From positions 2,950,501 through 3,014,500 of the forward strand of contig NZ_CP049250.1 in the NCBI RefSeq assembly GCF_011046895.1: a DNA stretch of 64,000 nucleotides. Reading direction: 5' to 3'. Within the stretch, counting starts at the first letter, position 1; each line of letters opens with the position of its first letter. The notes under the pieces are model-generated. The model saw nothing but the letters and a program-made list of their open reading frames with translations, did not search any database and was not told where the DNA came from. The DNA comes from Rhizobium rhizoryzae (GTDB lineage Bacteria; Pseudomonadota; Alphaproteobacteria; Rhizobiales; Rhizobiaceae). Both the position numbers and the translations under genes were made by a program. Below, piece by piece: positions 1-9,558 of this stretch.

Positions 1-1142
1 TCGTACATCTTCAGCAATTCGTTGCGACGCGGATGACCGGAAACATGAACGAGCGCCTGAGAATCCGTCACAATCTTGATGCCCTGGTCAATCAGGCCAT
101 TCATGATCTCGAGAATGGCCTTCTCGTTGCCCGGAATCGTTCTCGATGAAAAGACGACAGTATCACCGGCCGCCAAAGCCACGTGGCGCATCTCATCGCG
201 GGAAAGTTTGGCCAGTGCCGCGCGCGCTTCGCCTTGGCTGCCGGTCAGGATGACGACCACTTTATCGCGCGGAATGTAGCCGTATTCATCCTCAGCGATG
301 AACGGCTTGATGCCTTCCATCAGCCCGACGTCGCGGGCAACGTTTACCACCCTCTTCAACGACGAGCCAAGCAGGAGAACCTCACGACCCGCCGCCTCGG
401 CAGCCTGGGCGATTGATCGTATGCGCCCGACATTGGAGGAAAAGGTCGTAATCGCGACGCGGCCTTCTGCCTGTTCGATAACCTGACGCAGACCTTCAGA
501 CACAGCCTCTTCCGAGGGAGAGACACCATCACGAACTGCATTCGTCGAATCGCACATTAGTGCGAGAACGCCTTCATCACCAATAGCGCGGAAACGGTTC
601 TCGTCAGTGAGAGGCCCGAGCGAAGGCTCCGCATCAATTTTCCAGTCACCGGTATGAACAATGTTGCCGAGCGGAGTGCGGATCACAAGCGACATTGGCT
701 CGGGAATCGAGTGGTTGACGCCGACCGCTTCGATTTCAAACGGACCGATGTTGACGCGGTCACCTGCCTTGAAGATGGTAATCGGGATATCTGCCCGCGT
801 TCCTTCATAATCCCGCTTTGCCTCAAGCATGCCGGCGGTGAACGGAGACGCATAGACGGGCACATTCAAACCAGGCCATAGATCATTCAGCGCGCCGTAA
901 TGGTCCTCATGCGCGTGCGTGATAATGATTGCTTTCAACCGTTCACGCTGCTTGGCGAGAAAGGAGATATCCGGCAGGACCAGGTCCACTCCGGGCAATT
1001 CCGGGCCCGCGAACGTTACTCCGCAATCCACCATGATCCACTGGCGTTTCTCAGCCGGGCCAAAGCCATAAAGGGCTAGATTCATACCAATCTCACCCAC
1101 GCCGCCCAGTGGCAGAAATACCAGTTCGTCCTGTTTCGCCAT
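1..1142 (-). CDS. rnj: Ribonuclease J, 3' end cut by window edge
   Basis: This is a metallo-beta-lactamase / beta-CASP RNase, which degrades and matures RNA by endonucleolytic and 5'-3' exonucleolytic cleavage in the cytoplasm. The reading starts MAKQDELVFLPLGGVGEIG and shows the zinc-binding motif HAHEDH near residue 80 and a later HTGDW motif, both diagnostic of the family. About 380 of the usual ~555 residues are visible; the C-terminal part lies beyond position 1. The ATG at 1142 is 7 bases after the birA stop, so it is probably the last gene of the nuo-birA-rnj transcript. The family assignment is firm. Confidence 0.93.
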   Translation of the reverse strand, partial: MAKQDELVFLPLGGVGEIGMNLALYGFGPAEKRQWIMVDCGVTFAGPELPGVDLVLPDISFLAKQRERLKAIIITHAHEDHYGALNDLWPGLNVPVYASPFTAGMLEAKRDYEGTRADIPITIFKAGDRVNIGPFEIEAVGVNHSIPEPMSLVIRTPLGNIVHTGDWKIDAEPSLGPLTDENRFRAIGDEGVLALMCDSTNAVRDGVSPSEEAVSEGLRQVIEQAEGRVAITTFSSNVGRIRSIAQAAEAAGREVLLLGSSLKRVVNVARDVGLMEGIKPFIAEDEYGYIPRDKVVVILTGSQGEARAALAKLSRDEMRHVALAAGDTVVFSSRTIPGNEKAILEIMNGLIDQGIKIVTDSQALVHVSGHPRRNELLKMY

Positions 1143-1149
1143 TACACTT

Positions 1150-1920
1150 TCATTCCGTTTCAAGAAGAAAAACATCGCCCGCAGCAATATGGTGCAGGCG
1201 GTTCTCGGTCTCCAGTATCAGAAGTCCATCATCATCGATACCGACAAACACACCATCCAAAGACCGGTCCGGCAAATTAACGCGGATCATCGTGCCTATC
1301 CCACATGCAGCAGACCGCCAGAAACGAGTTACCTCAGCCACGCCATGACCGTGATCCCAGATGTTCAAGATCTGAATCATCTCATCGAACAGATGCGTAA
1401 ACACCTCTCCAGCAGAACTCGTAGCGCCCTGCTCTTGCAAAGAAGTCACGCCATAAGGTGCCGTTTCGGGACGATGACGAATATTGATCCCGATGCCACA
1501 GACAACGGCACGGCGGCCATCGGGAAGAATTTCAGCTTCGAGGAGAATGCCGCATGATTTCTTGCGCCCTATAAGAACGTCATTCGGCCACTTGATCTCA
1601 ACAGCTTCTGCGGTCGCTGGCAAAACTCTCCGCAGCGTCCAGTGAACAGCCAGTGACACGGCGAGCGGAAGCGAGCTCAGGAGTTCAGGTGGTGAAGGAT
1701 CAATCAGGAGGAGACTTGCGTAAAGATTACCGACTTCGGAGGTCCATGCCCGTCCACGACGTCCTCGGCCTGCGGTCTGGCGCTCGGCAGTAATCCAAAG
1801 TCCGGAGGCTTCGCCTTGACGAGCCCGCGTCAAACATTCCGTATTTGTCGAAGACACCTCGCCAAGTGCGAGGTGTCTGAAATTCTCGAGGGAGTAAGAT
1901 CCCCCTCGTTCGTTGCGCAT
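1150..1920 (-). CDS. birA: Biotin--[acetyl-CoA-carboxylase] ligase
   Basis: This 256-residue enzyme activates biotin with ATP and attaches it to the carrier lysine of acetyl-CoA and other carboxylases. Visible family motifs are STN near the N-terminus, the biotin-adenylate loop GRGRRGRAW, the KWPND segment and GIGIN. There is no N-terminal winged-helix region, so it is a mono-functional ligase rather than a BirA repressor. The ATG at 1920 overlaps the nuoN stop as TAATG, which argues for translational coupling. A longer frame continues upstream inside nuoN, but that part is out-of-frame nuoN sequence. Confidence 0.93.
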   Translation of the reverse strand: MRNERGGSYSLENFRHLALGEVSSTNTECLTRARQGEASGLWITAERQTAGRGRRGRAWTSEVGNLYASLLLIDPSPPELLSSLPLAVSLAVHWTLRRVLPATAEAVEIKWPNDVLIGRKKSCGILLEAEILPDGRRAVVCGIGINIRHRPETAPYGVTSLQEQGATSSAGEVFTHLFDEMIQILNIWDHGHGVAEVTRFWRSAACGIGTMIRVNLPDRSLDGVFVGIDDDGLLILETENRLHHIAAGDVFLLETE

Positions 1921-3362
1921 TAGAAGAACGCCTTCGCAGCAGCTTCTGCGGCAAGGCCGATCGGGCCGCCAAACAGCACATAGGCAGTGACGAAGAGACC
2001 CGAAATGCCAAAGACGAGTCTCAGTTCGCCGGCAGTCCGAGCGAACTCGCCGTTTGCTGCGTCGAACCACATGACCTTAACGATGCGAAGGTAGTAGTAG
2101 GCGCCGACAACTGAGGAGAGGACACCGATAATGGCAAGCGCATAAAGCTTCGCCTCGATCGCGGCAACAAAGACAAAGTACTTTGCAAAGAAGCCTGCCA
2201 AGGGCGGAATACCGGCCAGCGAGAACATGAGAGCCGTCAGAACCACCGCCATGAAGGGGTTCGTCGAGGAAAGGCCTGCCAGATCATCGACGCTCTCGAG
2301 AGCCGCACCTTCCTTCCGACGCATCGACATGATGCAGGCAAAAGTACCGAGCGTCATGACCATGTAAATCAGCATGTAAAGAGCGACGCCAGAAACGCCG
2401 GTCTCAGAACCGGAGGCCAGGCCTACCAGAGCATAGCCCATGTGTCCGATCGACGAGTAGGCCATCAGGCGCTTGATGTTCTTCTGACCAATCGCCGCGA
2501 AAGATCCCAGAAGCATGGACGCAATCGAGATGAAGACCACGACCTGTTGCCAATCCGCGAAAACAGGCATGAATGCATCTGTCACGATCCGCACGAAGAT
2601 TGCCATCGCAGCAACCTTGGGGCCAGCTGCGAAAAACGCCGTGACCGGTGTTGGCGCGCCCTCATACACATCCGGCGTCCACATATGGAAGGGAACCGCA
2701 GAAATCTTGAATGCAAGTCCGGCCAGAATGAACACTAGTCCGAAAACAACGCCAAGCGACCGCGTTTCTGCCGTCAGAACAGCCGCGATATTGTCAAAGC
2801 CCGTATTGCCCGTGAAGCCATAGACCAGCGACATACCATAAAGCAGCATGCCCGAGGACAAGGCACCAAGGACGAAGTACTTCAAGCCAGCTTCCGTTGA
2901 ACGGAGACTGTCACGATTGATCGCAGCAACAACATACAGTGCAAGCGACATCAACTCGAGGCCAAGGTAGAGAGCGATAAGGTCGTTGGCCGAGATGAGC
3001 AGCATCATTCCCAGCGTTGCAAGCGTCAGGAGCACCGGAAACTCGAACCGATCCAGCTGTTCCGACCGCGCGTTGCCGACTGTCATAATCATGGCCGTGA
3101 TCGAACCGATCAGCGCGATGACTTTCATGAAGCGACTGAAGGAGTCGAGTACGAAAGCGCCTCCCCAGGCTTCGCCCTGCATTGGAGAAAAGACCAGCCA
3201 CAGTCCGGCTGCGATCATGATTGCAACGGCAAGTCCCGTCACAGTCGGAGCAGATTTGTCACCAGAGAAGACACCGATCATGAGCAACGCAAGAGCACCA
3301 ACCGCGAGGATCAGTTCCGGCGTCGAGATCTGCAGGCTCGTAATGAGAAGTTCAGCAGTCAT
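1920..3362 (-). CDS. nuoN: NADH-quinone oxidoreductase subunit N
   Basis: This is an antiporter-like membrane subunit of complex I, 480 residues with about 14 hydrophobic segments. It belongs to the Mrp-antiporter-related family and contributes one proton channel. The conserved helix with [14 protein letters not shown] and the [15 protein letters not shown] segment are both present. The start at 3362 is chosen because the protein then begins [20 protein letters not shown], as in related NuoN; the upstream codons of the open frame are not hydrophobic. It lies 19 bases after nuoM and its stop is shared with the birA start. Confidence 0.96.
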   Translation of the reverse strand: MTAELLITSLQISTPELILAVGALALLMIGVFSGDKSAPTVTGLAVAIMIAAGLWLVFSPMQGEAWGGAFVLDSFSRFMKVIALIGSITAMIMTVGNARSEQLDRFEFPVLLTLATLGMMLLISANDLIALYLGLELMSLALYVVAAINRDSLRSTEAGLKYFVLGALSSGMLLYGMSLVYGFTGNTGFDNIAAVLTAETRSLGVVFGLVFILAGLAFKISAVPFHMWTPDVYEGAPTPVTAFFAAGPKVAAMAIFVRIVTDAFMPVFADWQQVVVFISIASMLLGSFAAIGQKNIKRLMAYSSIGHMGYALVGLASGSETGVSGVALYMLIYMVMTLGTFACIMSMRRKEGAALESVDDLAGLSSTNPFMAVVLTALMFSLAGIPPLAGFFAKYFVFVAAIEAKLYALAIIGVLSSVVGAYYYLRIVKVMWFDAANGEFARTAGELRLVFGISGLFVTAYVLFGGPIGLAAEAAAKAFF

Positions 3363-3381
3363 TTGAAATCGTGTCCCCTTG

Positions 3382-4893
3382 TCAATGCACGACAAGTGCA
3401 AGTTTCTGCGCGGCCTGCAGGGCAGCGGAGTAGTTATTGAGCAGCAAATCGACGGATGCGGCAGTCGCATCGAAAACCGGTGCAGGATAGACGCCGAAGA
3501 AGATCGTCAGAACAACGAGCGGATACAGTATGATCTTCTCGCGTGTCGACAGATCGAGCAGCCCCTTCAGGCTTTCCTTTTCCAGCGCACCGAAGATCAC
3601 CCGACGGTAGAGCCACAAAGCATAGGATGCCGACAAGATCACACCCGTCGCTGCAAAAAGCGCAACCCATGTATTCGCGCGGAACACACCGATGATCGTC
3701 AGGAATTCGCCGACAAAGCCGGAAGTGCCTGGAAGACCGACATTGGCCATGGTGAAGACCATGAACGCAACCGCGTATTTCGGCATGTTGTTGACCAGAC
3801 CGCCATAGGCCGCGATTTCACGGGTATGGAGACGATCATAGACGACGCCGACACAGAGAAAGAGCGCGCCGGATACGATACCGTGCGACAGCATCTGGAA
3901 GATAGCTCCCTGCACACCCTGCGCGTTGGCCGCAAAGATGCCCATGGTGACATATCCCATGTGAGCGACCGACGAATAGGCGATCAACTTCTTGATATCG
4001 TCCTGCATCATTGCGACGAGCGACGTGTAGATGATGGCAAGAACAGACAGCGTGAACACGAAGGGAGCGAAGTAATCCGAGGCCAATGGGAACATTGCCA
4101 GGGAGAAACGGATGAACCCGTAACCGCCGAGCTTCAGCATCACACCCGCCAGGATAACAGACCCGGCGGTCGGTGCCTGAACGTGCGCATCCGGCAGCCA
4201 GGTATGCACCGGCCACATCGGCATCTTGACAGCGAAGGCCGCAAAGCAAGCAAGCCAAAGCCAGGTCTGCATTCCAGCCGGGAAGCCAAACTTCAGGAGT
4301 TCAGTGATATCTGTCGTGCCGGCCTGCCAGTACATCGCCATGATGGCCAGCATCATCAGAACTGAGCCGAGGAGCGTGTAGAGGAAGAACTTATAGGATG
4401 CGTAGACGCGATCCTTCCCGCCCCAGACACCGATGATGACGAACATGGGGATCAGGGTTGCTTCGAAGAAGACGTAGAACAAGACGATGTCGAGCGAGAC
4501 GAACACGCCGATCATCACGACTTCCAGAAGCAGGAAGGCGATCATGTATTCCTTGATACGCTTCTCGACAGATTCCCAGCTTGCCAGAACACAGAATGGC
4601 ATGAGGAACGTTGTGAGGATCACGAACAGCATTGATATGCCGTCGACACCCAAATGATAGGCGATCCCGGTGTTGAGCCATTGATGCTTTTCTACCATCT
4701 GGAAACCCGGATTCGAGTTGTCGAACCCGATCCAGATCAGCAGAGACACCAAAAAGGTAACGACAGTCGTCCAGAGGGAAACATTCAGGATATTCCGGCG
4801 GCCGTGAGGACCGTCTTCCCGCGTCAAGAGCAGGAGAACGACACCAACGAGCGGCAGAAAGGTGACCGTTGAGAGAATCGGCCAATCGGTCAT
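3382..4893 (-). CDS. nuoM: NADH-quinone oxidoreductase subunit M
   Basis: This is the second antiporter-like subunit of complex I, 503 residues and about 14 transmembrane segments. Recognisable features are the channel helix with [13 protein letters not shown], the conserved segment [10 protein letters not shown] that carries the essential glutamate, and [18 protein letters not shown]. Length is normal for the family. The ATG at 4893 overlaps the nuoL stop (TAATG), so the two genes are translationally coupled. It acts in the cytoplasmic membrane as part of the proton-pumping arm. Confidence 0.97.
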   Translation of the reverse strand: MTDWPILSTVTFLPLVGVVLLLLTREDGPHGRRNILNVSLWTTVVTFLVSLLIWIGFDNSNPGFQMVEKHQWLNTGIAYHLGVDGISMLFVILTTFLMPFCVLASWESVEKRIKEYMIAFLLLEVVMIGVFVSLDIVLFYVFFEATLIPMFVIIGVWGGKDRVYASYKFFLYTLLGSVLMMLAIMAMYWQAGTTDITELLKFGFPAGMQTWLWLACFAAFAVKMPMWPVHTWLPDAHVQAPTAGSVILAGVMLKLGGYGFIRFSLAMFPLASDYFAPFVFTLSVLAIIYTSLVAMMQDDIKKLIAYSSVAHMGYVTMGIFAANAQGVQGAIFQMLSHGIVSGALFLCVGVVYDRLHTREIAAYGGLVNNMPKYAVAFMVFTMANVGLPGTSGFVGEFLTIIGVFRANTWVALFAATGVILSASYALWLYRRVIFGALEKESLKGLLDLSTREKIILYPLVVLTIFFGVYPAPVFDATAASVDLLLNNYSAALQAAQKLALVVH

Positions 4894-6893
4894 TAGAGGG
4901 AACTCCCGAGCATCATCCAGGTGACGAGCGCAGCAATGCCGATGAGCATGGCGAACGCATAATGATAAAGATAACCGGACTGAAGCCGGACAACACCGCG
5001 CGTCACATCCATGACGCGTGCCGCGATGCCGTTAGGTCCATAGGCATCGATGATACCCACGTCGCCGCGCTTCCAGAGGAAACGACCAAGCGCCTTGGCA
5101 GAGCGGACAAAGAGCAGGTCATAAAGTTCGTCGAAGTACCACTTGTTCAGCAGGAACTGATAGAGAACCCTGTGCTGCTCAGCCAGACGCTTCGGTGTTT
5201 CCGGCGACTTGATGTACATGAACCAAGCGGTAACGAAACCCGTCAGCATGGCAACGAATGGGCTCCACTTCACCCAAAGCGGTACATGGTGAAACTCTTC
5301 GAGAATTTCATTCGTCGGCAGTGTGAACAGGGCACCCTTCCAGAACTCGTTGTACTCGTGCCCGAAGAAGTACCCTTCGAAAACGACACCTGCGAGGACC
5401 GCACCAACCGTCAAGAAGGCCAAGGGCAGAAGCATGACAAGCGGTGACTCATGGACATGGTGCATGACATCCGAGGAAGCCCGCGGCTTTCCGAAAAATG
5501 TGAGAAACGCCAGACGCCACGAATAGAAGCTCGTGAACAACGCGGCAATAACAAGCAGTGTGAAAGCGAAGCCGGACACAGCCGAATGCGAGGCATAGGC
5601 CGATTCAATGATGACGTCCTTGGAGAAGAAACCGGCGAAACCGATCATCGTCCCCGGGATACCCACGCCTGTCAGAGCAAGGGTACCGATCGTCATGGCC
5701 CAGAATGTGTATGGAATATGCTTCCGCAGCCCGCCCATGTAACGCATGTCCTGCTCGCCATCCACAGCGTGGATCACGGAACCGGCGCCCAAGAAGAGAA
5801 GGGCCTTGAAGAAGGCGTGCGTGAACAGATGGAAGACAGCAGCACCATAGGCACCGACACCCAGCGCAACGAACATGTAGCCAAGCTGCGAGCAGGTCGA
5901 ATAGGCAATGACACGCTTGATGTCATTCTGCACGAGACCGACCGTTGCCGCGAAGAATGCCGTGATCGCGCCGATGATCGTAACAACCGTCAGTGCATCT
6001 GGCGACAGTTCAAAGATCGGCGACATACGAGCAACGAGGAAGACGCCAGCGGTGACCATCGTAGCCGCATGAATGAGCGCAGACACGGGGGTCGGCCCCT
6101 CCATGGCGTCCGGAAGCCATGTGTGCAGAAGAAACTGCGCGGATTTACCCATGGCGCCCATGAACAGAAGCAGGCAGACGCCTGTCAGTGCATGTGCTTT
6201 ATCCAGATGCATGCCGAACAGGTTGATGACTGCCTGGTTGGCATCTGCTGAGCCCGCAGCCGGAAGATAGGTCGGCGCCGTTGCAAAAATGGTCTCGAAA
6301 TTGATGGATCCGAATAGAACGAAAACACCGGAAATACCGAGCACAAAACCGAAGTCGCCGACGCGATTGACGATGAACGCCTTCATGGCGGCTGCAGACG
6401 CAGAGGGCTTCTTGAACCAGAAACCGATCAGCAAGTAAGAGGCCAGACCAACACCTTCCCAACCGAAGAACATCTGAGCCAAGTTGTCAGACGTTACCAG
6501 CATGAGCATCGCGAAGGTGAACAATGAGAGGTAGGCGAAGAAACGCGGCCGATGCGGATCGTGGTGCATATATCCAATGGAATAGATATGCACGAGTGTC
6601 GAGACAGAATTCACGACCACGAACATGACCACGGTCAATGTATCGATCCGGAAAGCCCATTCGAAATCAAGACCGCCGGACTGAATCCAACGCAGGACGG
6701 TTACCTTGATCACTTCATGGCCTTCGCCATGAGCAAGCCCGACCTTGAAGAATACGATCCAGGACAAGATCGCCGCAACGATCATCAAACCACTTGTGAC
6801 GTACTCAGAAGCCTTCGCACCGATGGAGCGGCCAAAGAGGCCAGCAATCAGAAAGCCGATCAGGGGAAGAAAGACAATAGCCTTGTAGATCAT
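4893..6893 (-). CDS. nuoL: NADH-quinone oxidoreductase subunit L
   Basis: This is the distal antiporter-like subunit of complex I, 666 residues. It has the antiporter core with [20 protein letters not shown] and [15 protein letters not shown], followed by the C-terminal extension that in known structures forms the long lateral helix along the membrane arm. It begins [20 protein letters not shown], a clear first transmembrane helix. It is 7 bases downstream of nuoK. There is nothing unusual in its length or motifs. Confidence 0.97.
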   Translation of the reverse strand: MIYKAIVFLPLIGFLIAGLFGRSIGAKASEYVTSGLMIVAAILSWIVFFKVGLAHGEGHEVIKVTVLRWIQSGGLDFEWAFRIDTLTVVMFVVVNSVSTLVHIYSIGYMHHDPHRPRFFAYLSLFTFAMLMLVTSDNLAQMFFGWEGVGLASYLLIGFWFKKPSASAAAMKAFIVNRVGDFGFVLGISGVFVLFGSINFETIFATAPTYLPAAGSADANQAVINLFGMHLDKAHALTGVCLLLFMGAMGKSAQFLLHTWLPDAMEGPTPVSALIHAATMVTAGVFLVARMSPIFELSPDALTVVTIIGAITAFFAATVGLVQNDIKRVIAYSTCSQLGYMFVALGVGAYGAAVFHLFTHAFFKALLFLGAGSVIHAVDGEQDMRYMGGLRKHIPYTFWAMTIGTLALTGVGIPGTMIGFAGFFSKDVIIESAYASHSAVSGFAFTLLVIAALFTSFYSWRLAFLTFFGKPRASSDVMHHVHESPLVMLLPLAFLTVGAVLAGVVFEGYFFGHEYNEFWKGALFTLPTNEILEEFHHVPLWVKWSPFVAMLTGFVTAWFMYIKSPETPKRLAEQHRVLYQFLLNKWYFDELYDLLFVRSAKALGRFLWKRGDVGIIDAYGPNGIAARVMDVTRGVVRLQSGYLYHYAFAMLIGIAALVTWMMLGSSL

Positions 6894-6900
6894 AACCCGA

Positions 6901-7209
6901 TCAGCCCTTCATCATATTGACGTCTTCAACAGCAATCGAACCACGATTGCGGTAGAAGACCACGAGTATCGCGAGACCGATCGCAGCTTCCGCAGCTGCA
7001 ACGGTCAGAATAAAGAGTGCGAAAACCTGACCGACGATGTCGTTGAGGAACGACGAGAACGCGATCATGTTGAGGTTGACCGACAGCAGGATCAATTCGA
7101 CGGACATCAGAATGATGATGACGTTCTTCCGATTGAGGAAGATGCCGAAGACGCCAAGCGTGAAGAGTATCGCGCTGACCGTCAGGTAATGGGAAAGTCC
7201 GATTTCCAT
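6901..7209 (-). CDS. nuoK: NADH-quinone oxidoreductase subunit K
   Basis: This is the small three-helix membrane subunit of complex I, 102 residues, homologous to mitochondrial ND4L. The two conserved membrane glutamates are visible in MSVELIL and AAEAAIG; they belong to the central hydrophilic axis of the proton path. The protein begins [11 protein letters not shown], as in other alphaproteobacteria. It sits between nuoJ (23 bases) and nuoL (7 bases). Confidence 0.96.
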   Translation of the reverse strand: MEIGLSHYLTVSAILFTLGVFGIFLNRKNVIIILMSVELILLSVNLNMIAFSSFLNDIVGQVFALFILTVAAAEAAIGLAILVVFYRNRGSIAVEDVNMMKG

Positions 7210-7232
7210 ATCTCAGTTCCTTGATCGCGCTC

Positions 7233-7847
7233 TTAGATGCCTTGGCCGGTCTTGACCTTGACCACTTCGATAGCTGTCGCAGGCGTACGAGCAACTTGCT
7301 GCGAAATGTTCTGGCGCTTGATATTTTCGCGGTGACGCAGGGTCAGGACAATTGCACCAATCATTGCGACCAGCAGTACCAGACCCGACACCTGGAAGAA
7401 GTAGACGTAGTTTGTGTAGAGAACATCGCCGAGTGCTGCAGTGTTCGTGCGTGTTGCCGGCGACGGGATCGGCATCGTGATGGCCTTGGCCGCTTCGGGC
7501 GTCAGCACCGACCCGCCAACAACAACAATAAGTTCTGCTGCAACAATCAACCCGACCAGAGCTCCAACCGGCGCGTACTGGAGAATTCCGGAGCGCAGGG
7601 CAGCAAAGTCGATATCGAGCATCATGACGACGAACAGGAAGAGCACCGCCACAGCACCGATGTAAACGACCAGCAAGATCATGGCCAGGAATTCAGCACC
7701 CGTCAGCAGGAAGAGCCCTGCCGCGTTGAAGAACACCAGGATCAAGAAAAGCACCGAATGAACGGGATTCTTGGCCGAGATGACCATGAAGGCCGATGCG
7801 ACCGCTACAAAGGCGAACAAATAGAAGAAAACAGCCTGCAAACCCAT
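7233..7847 (-). CDS. nuoJ: NADH-quinone oxidoreductase subunit J
   Basis: This is the five-helix membrane subunit of complex I (ND6 homolog), 204 residues. The pi-bulge helix region VVYIGAVAVLFLFVVMM is present. The start is placed at 7847 (MGLQAVFFYLF) because it opens with the first transmembrane helix; forty codons of open frame upstream are basic and non-hydrophobic and fall in the nuoI-nuoJ gap. The C-terminus has a hydrophilic tail of about 35 residues. Confidence 0.94.
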   Translation of the reverse strand: MGLQAVFFYLFAFVAVASAFMVISAKNPVHSVLFLILVFFNAAGLFLLTGAEFLAMILLVVYIGAVAVLFLFVVMMLDIDFAALRSGILQYAPVGALVGLIVAAELIVVVGGSVLTPEAAKAITMPIPSPATRTNTAALGDVLYTNYVYFFQVSGLVLLVAMIGAIVLTLRHRENIKRQNISQQVARTPATAIEVVKVKTGQGI

Positions 7848-7976
7848 GGTGGTGCCTTTTCGTCTTCCCCAGCGAGGAACCTTCTCCCCACTGTCAAAAC
7901 CCGGCGGAACGACCAGCCAGGTAGGTAATGTCTTCAGTTTACTCGGCGCCCTCGCGGACGCCGACAATTCAAACGC

Positions 7977-8468
7977 TCAACGATAAGGAGCGTCGATGGA
8001 GATATTGCGCGCAATTTCGCGCTCCCATCGGTCGCCGTTATCGAGCAGACGCTGCTTATCGAAATAGAGCTCTTCGCGCGTCTCTGTCGAGAACTCGAAG
8101 TTGGGACCTTCGACGATTGCGTCAACCGGGCATGCTTCCTGGCAGAAGCCGCAATAAATGCACTTCACCATGTCGATGTCATAACGGACTGTTCGGCGCG
8201 TCCCGTCATTGCGACGCGGGCCAGCCTCGATGGTGATGGCCTGGGCGGGACAGATTGCCTCGCACAGCTTGCAGGCGATGCACCGCTCTTCGCCGTTTGG
8301 ATAACGACGCAGTGCATGCTCACCCCGAAATCGCGGACTGACCGGACCCTTTTCGAAGGGGTAATTGATCGTCGCCTTCTGCTTGAAAAAATAGCGCATC
8401 GACAAGAAGAAGGTCGACACGAATTCCTTCAGAAAAAGCGAGCTGATCGACTGAGCCAGACTTGCCAT
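7977..8468 (-). CDS. nuoI: NADH-quinone oxidoreductase subunit I (2x[4Fe-4S])
   Basis: This is the complex I iron-sulfur subunit that carries clusters N6a and N6b between NuoG and NuoB; 163 residues. The two ferredoxin motifs read [12 protein letters not shown] and [12 protein letters not shown], both intact. The N-terminal amphipathic segment typical of the TYKY family is present. The gene is 34 bases after nuoH, and about 130 bases separate its stop from the nuoJ start. Confidence 0.97.
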   Translation of the reverse strand: MASLAQSISSLFLKEFVSTFFLSMRYFFKQKATINYPFEKGPVSPRFRGEHALRRYPNGEERCIACKLCEAICPAQAITIEAGPRRNDGTRRTVRYDIDMVKCIYCGFCQEACPVDAIVEGPNFEFSTETREELYFDKQRLLDNGDRWEREIARNISIDAPYR

Positions 8469-8502
8469 TTGTATTCTCCAATGAGCTTCCGGTCAGGCGC
8501 AA

Positions 8503-9546
8503 TCAGGCGCCAGCGGTAAGCTTCAGTACGAATGCAGTGATGATGACCATAGCGAGCGAGAGCGGCAGGAAGACTTTCCAACCCAGACGCATCAGCTGGT
8601 CGTAGCGGTAACGCGGAACAAACGCCTTGACCATTGCGAACATGAAAAAGACGAATGTTCCCTTGAGGATGAACCACACGATGCCCGGCACCCAGTTCAA
8701 GAACCAGACATCAACCGGCGGGAGCCAGCCTCCCAGGAACAGGATGGTCGTCAGCGAGCAGATCAGCAGGATGGCGGCGTATTCGCCGAGCATCAACATC
8801 ATGTAAGGCGCAGAGGAGTACTCCACCATGTAGCCGGCCACGAGTTCGGATTCTGCTTCCGGTAGATCGAACGGAGGGCGGTTCGTTTCAGCGAGGCCGG
8901 AAATGAAGAAGATCACGAACATCGGGAACAGGACGAGCCAGTGCCAATCAAGGAACGAGGCTGGCAATCCGACTGCCGTGCCTATGCCGGTCTTTTGCGC
9001 AAGGACAATGTCCGTCAGGTTCAAAGAACCGACGCACAGCAGAACCGTCACGATCACGAAGCCGATCGAGACTTCATAAGATACCATCTGCGCCGCAGAG
9101 CGCAGTGCGCCAAGGAAGGGATATTTGGAGTTGGACGCCCAGCCAGACATGATTACGCCGTAGACTTCCAGCGAGGAAATGGCGAAGACGTAAAGGATGC
9201 CGACGTTGATATTGGCGATTACCCAGTTTTCGTTGAACGGGATGACGGCCCAGGTCGCGAGCGCAAGGGTAACCGACACGAGCGGCGCCAGCAGGAACAC
9301 GCCTTTGTTCGCGCCGGCCGGAATGATCGGCTCTTTGAATACGAACTTCAAAAGATCGGCAAACGACTGGAAAAGGCCGAACGGGCCCACCACGTTAGGT
9401 CCACGGCGCAACTGTACCGCTGCCCAGATCTTGCGATCGGCCAGCAGGATATAGGCGATGAACACGAGCAGGCATACGAGGAGCAACAGGGACTGGCCGA
9501 TCATAACAATCGCTGGCCAGACGTAAGTCAAAAAGAAGGAGTCCAT
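8503..9546 (-). CDS. nuoH: NADH-quinone oxidoreductase subunit H
   Basis: This is the ND1-like membrane subunit that forms part of the quinone-binding chamber, 347 residues with about eight to nine hydrophobic helices. Characteristic stretches are [20 protein letters not shown] near the N-terminus and [20 protein letters not shown] in the third cytoplasmic loop, which line the quinone tunnel. The start is the ATG at 9546, 12 bases after the nuoG stop. Confidence 0.97.
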   Translation of the reverse strand: MDSFFLTYVWPAIVMIGQSLLLLVCLLVFIAYILLADRKIWAAVQLRRGPNVVGPFGLFQSFADLLKFVFKEPIIPAGANKGVFLLAPLVSVTLALATWAVIPFNENWVIANINVGILYVFAISSLEVYGVIMSGWASNSKYPFLGALRSAAQMVSYEVSIGFVIVTVLLCVGSLNLTDIVLAQKTGIGTAVGLPASFLDWHWLVLFPMFVIFFISGLAETNRPPFDLPEAESELVAGYMVEYSSAPYMMLMLGEYAAILLICSLTTILFLGGWLPPVDVWFLNWVPGIVWFILKGTFVFFMFAMVKAFVPRYRYDQLMRLGWKVFLPLSLAMVIITAFVLKLTAGA

Positions 9547-9558
9547 GTTTTCCAGCCT

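Noticed and set aside
3379-4365. A 328-codon plus-strand frame opposite nuoM, and similar frames opposite nuoL and nuoG
   Set aside because: They mirror conserved membrane-protein genes, are highly charged and have no ribosome site or family pattern.
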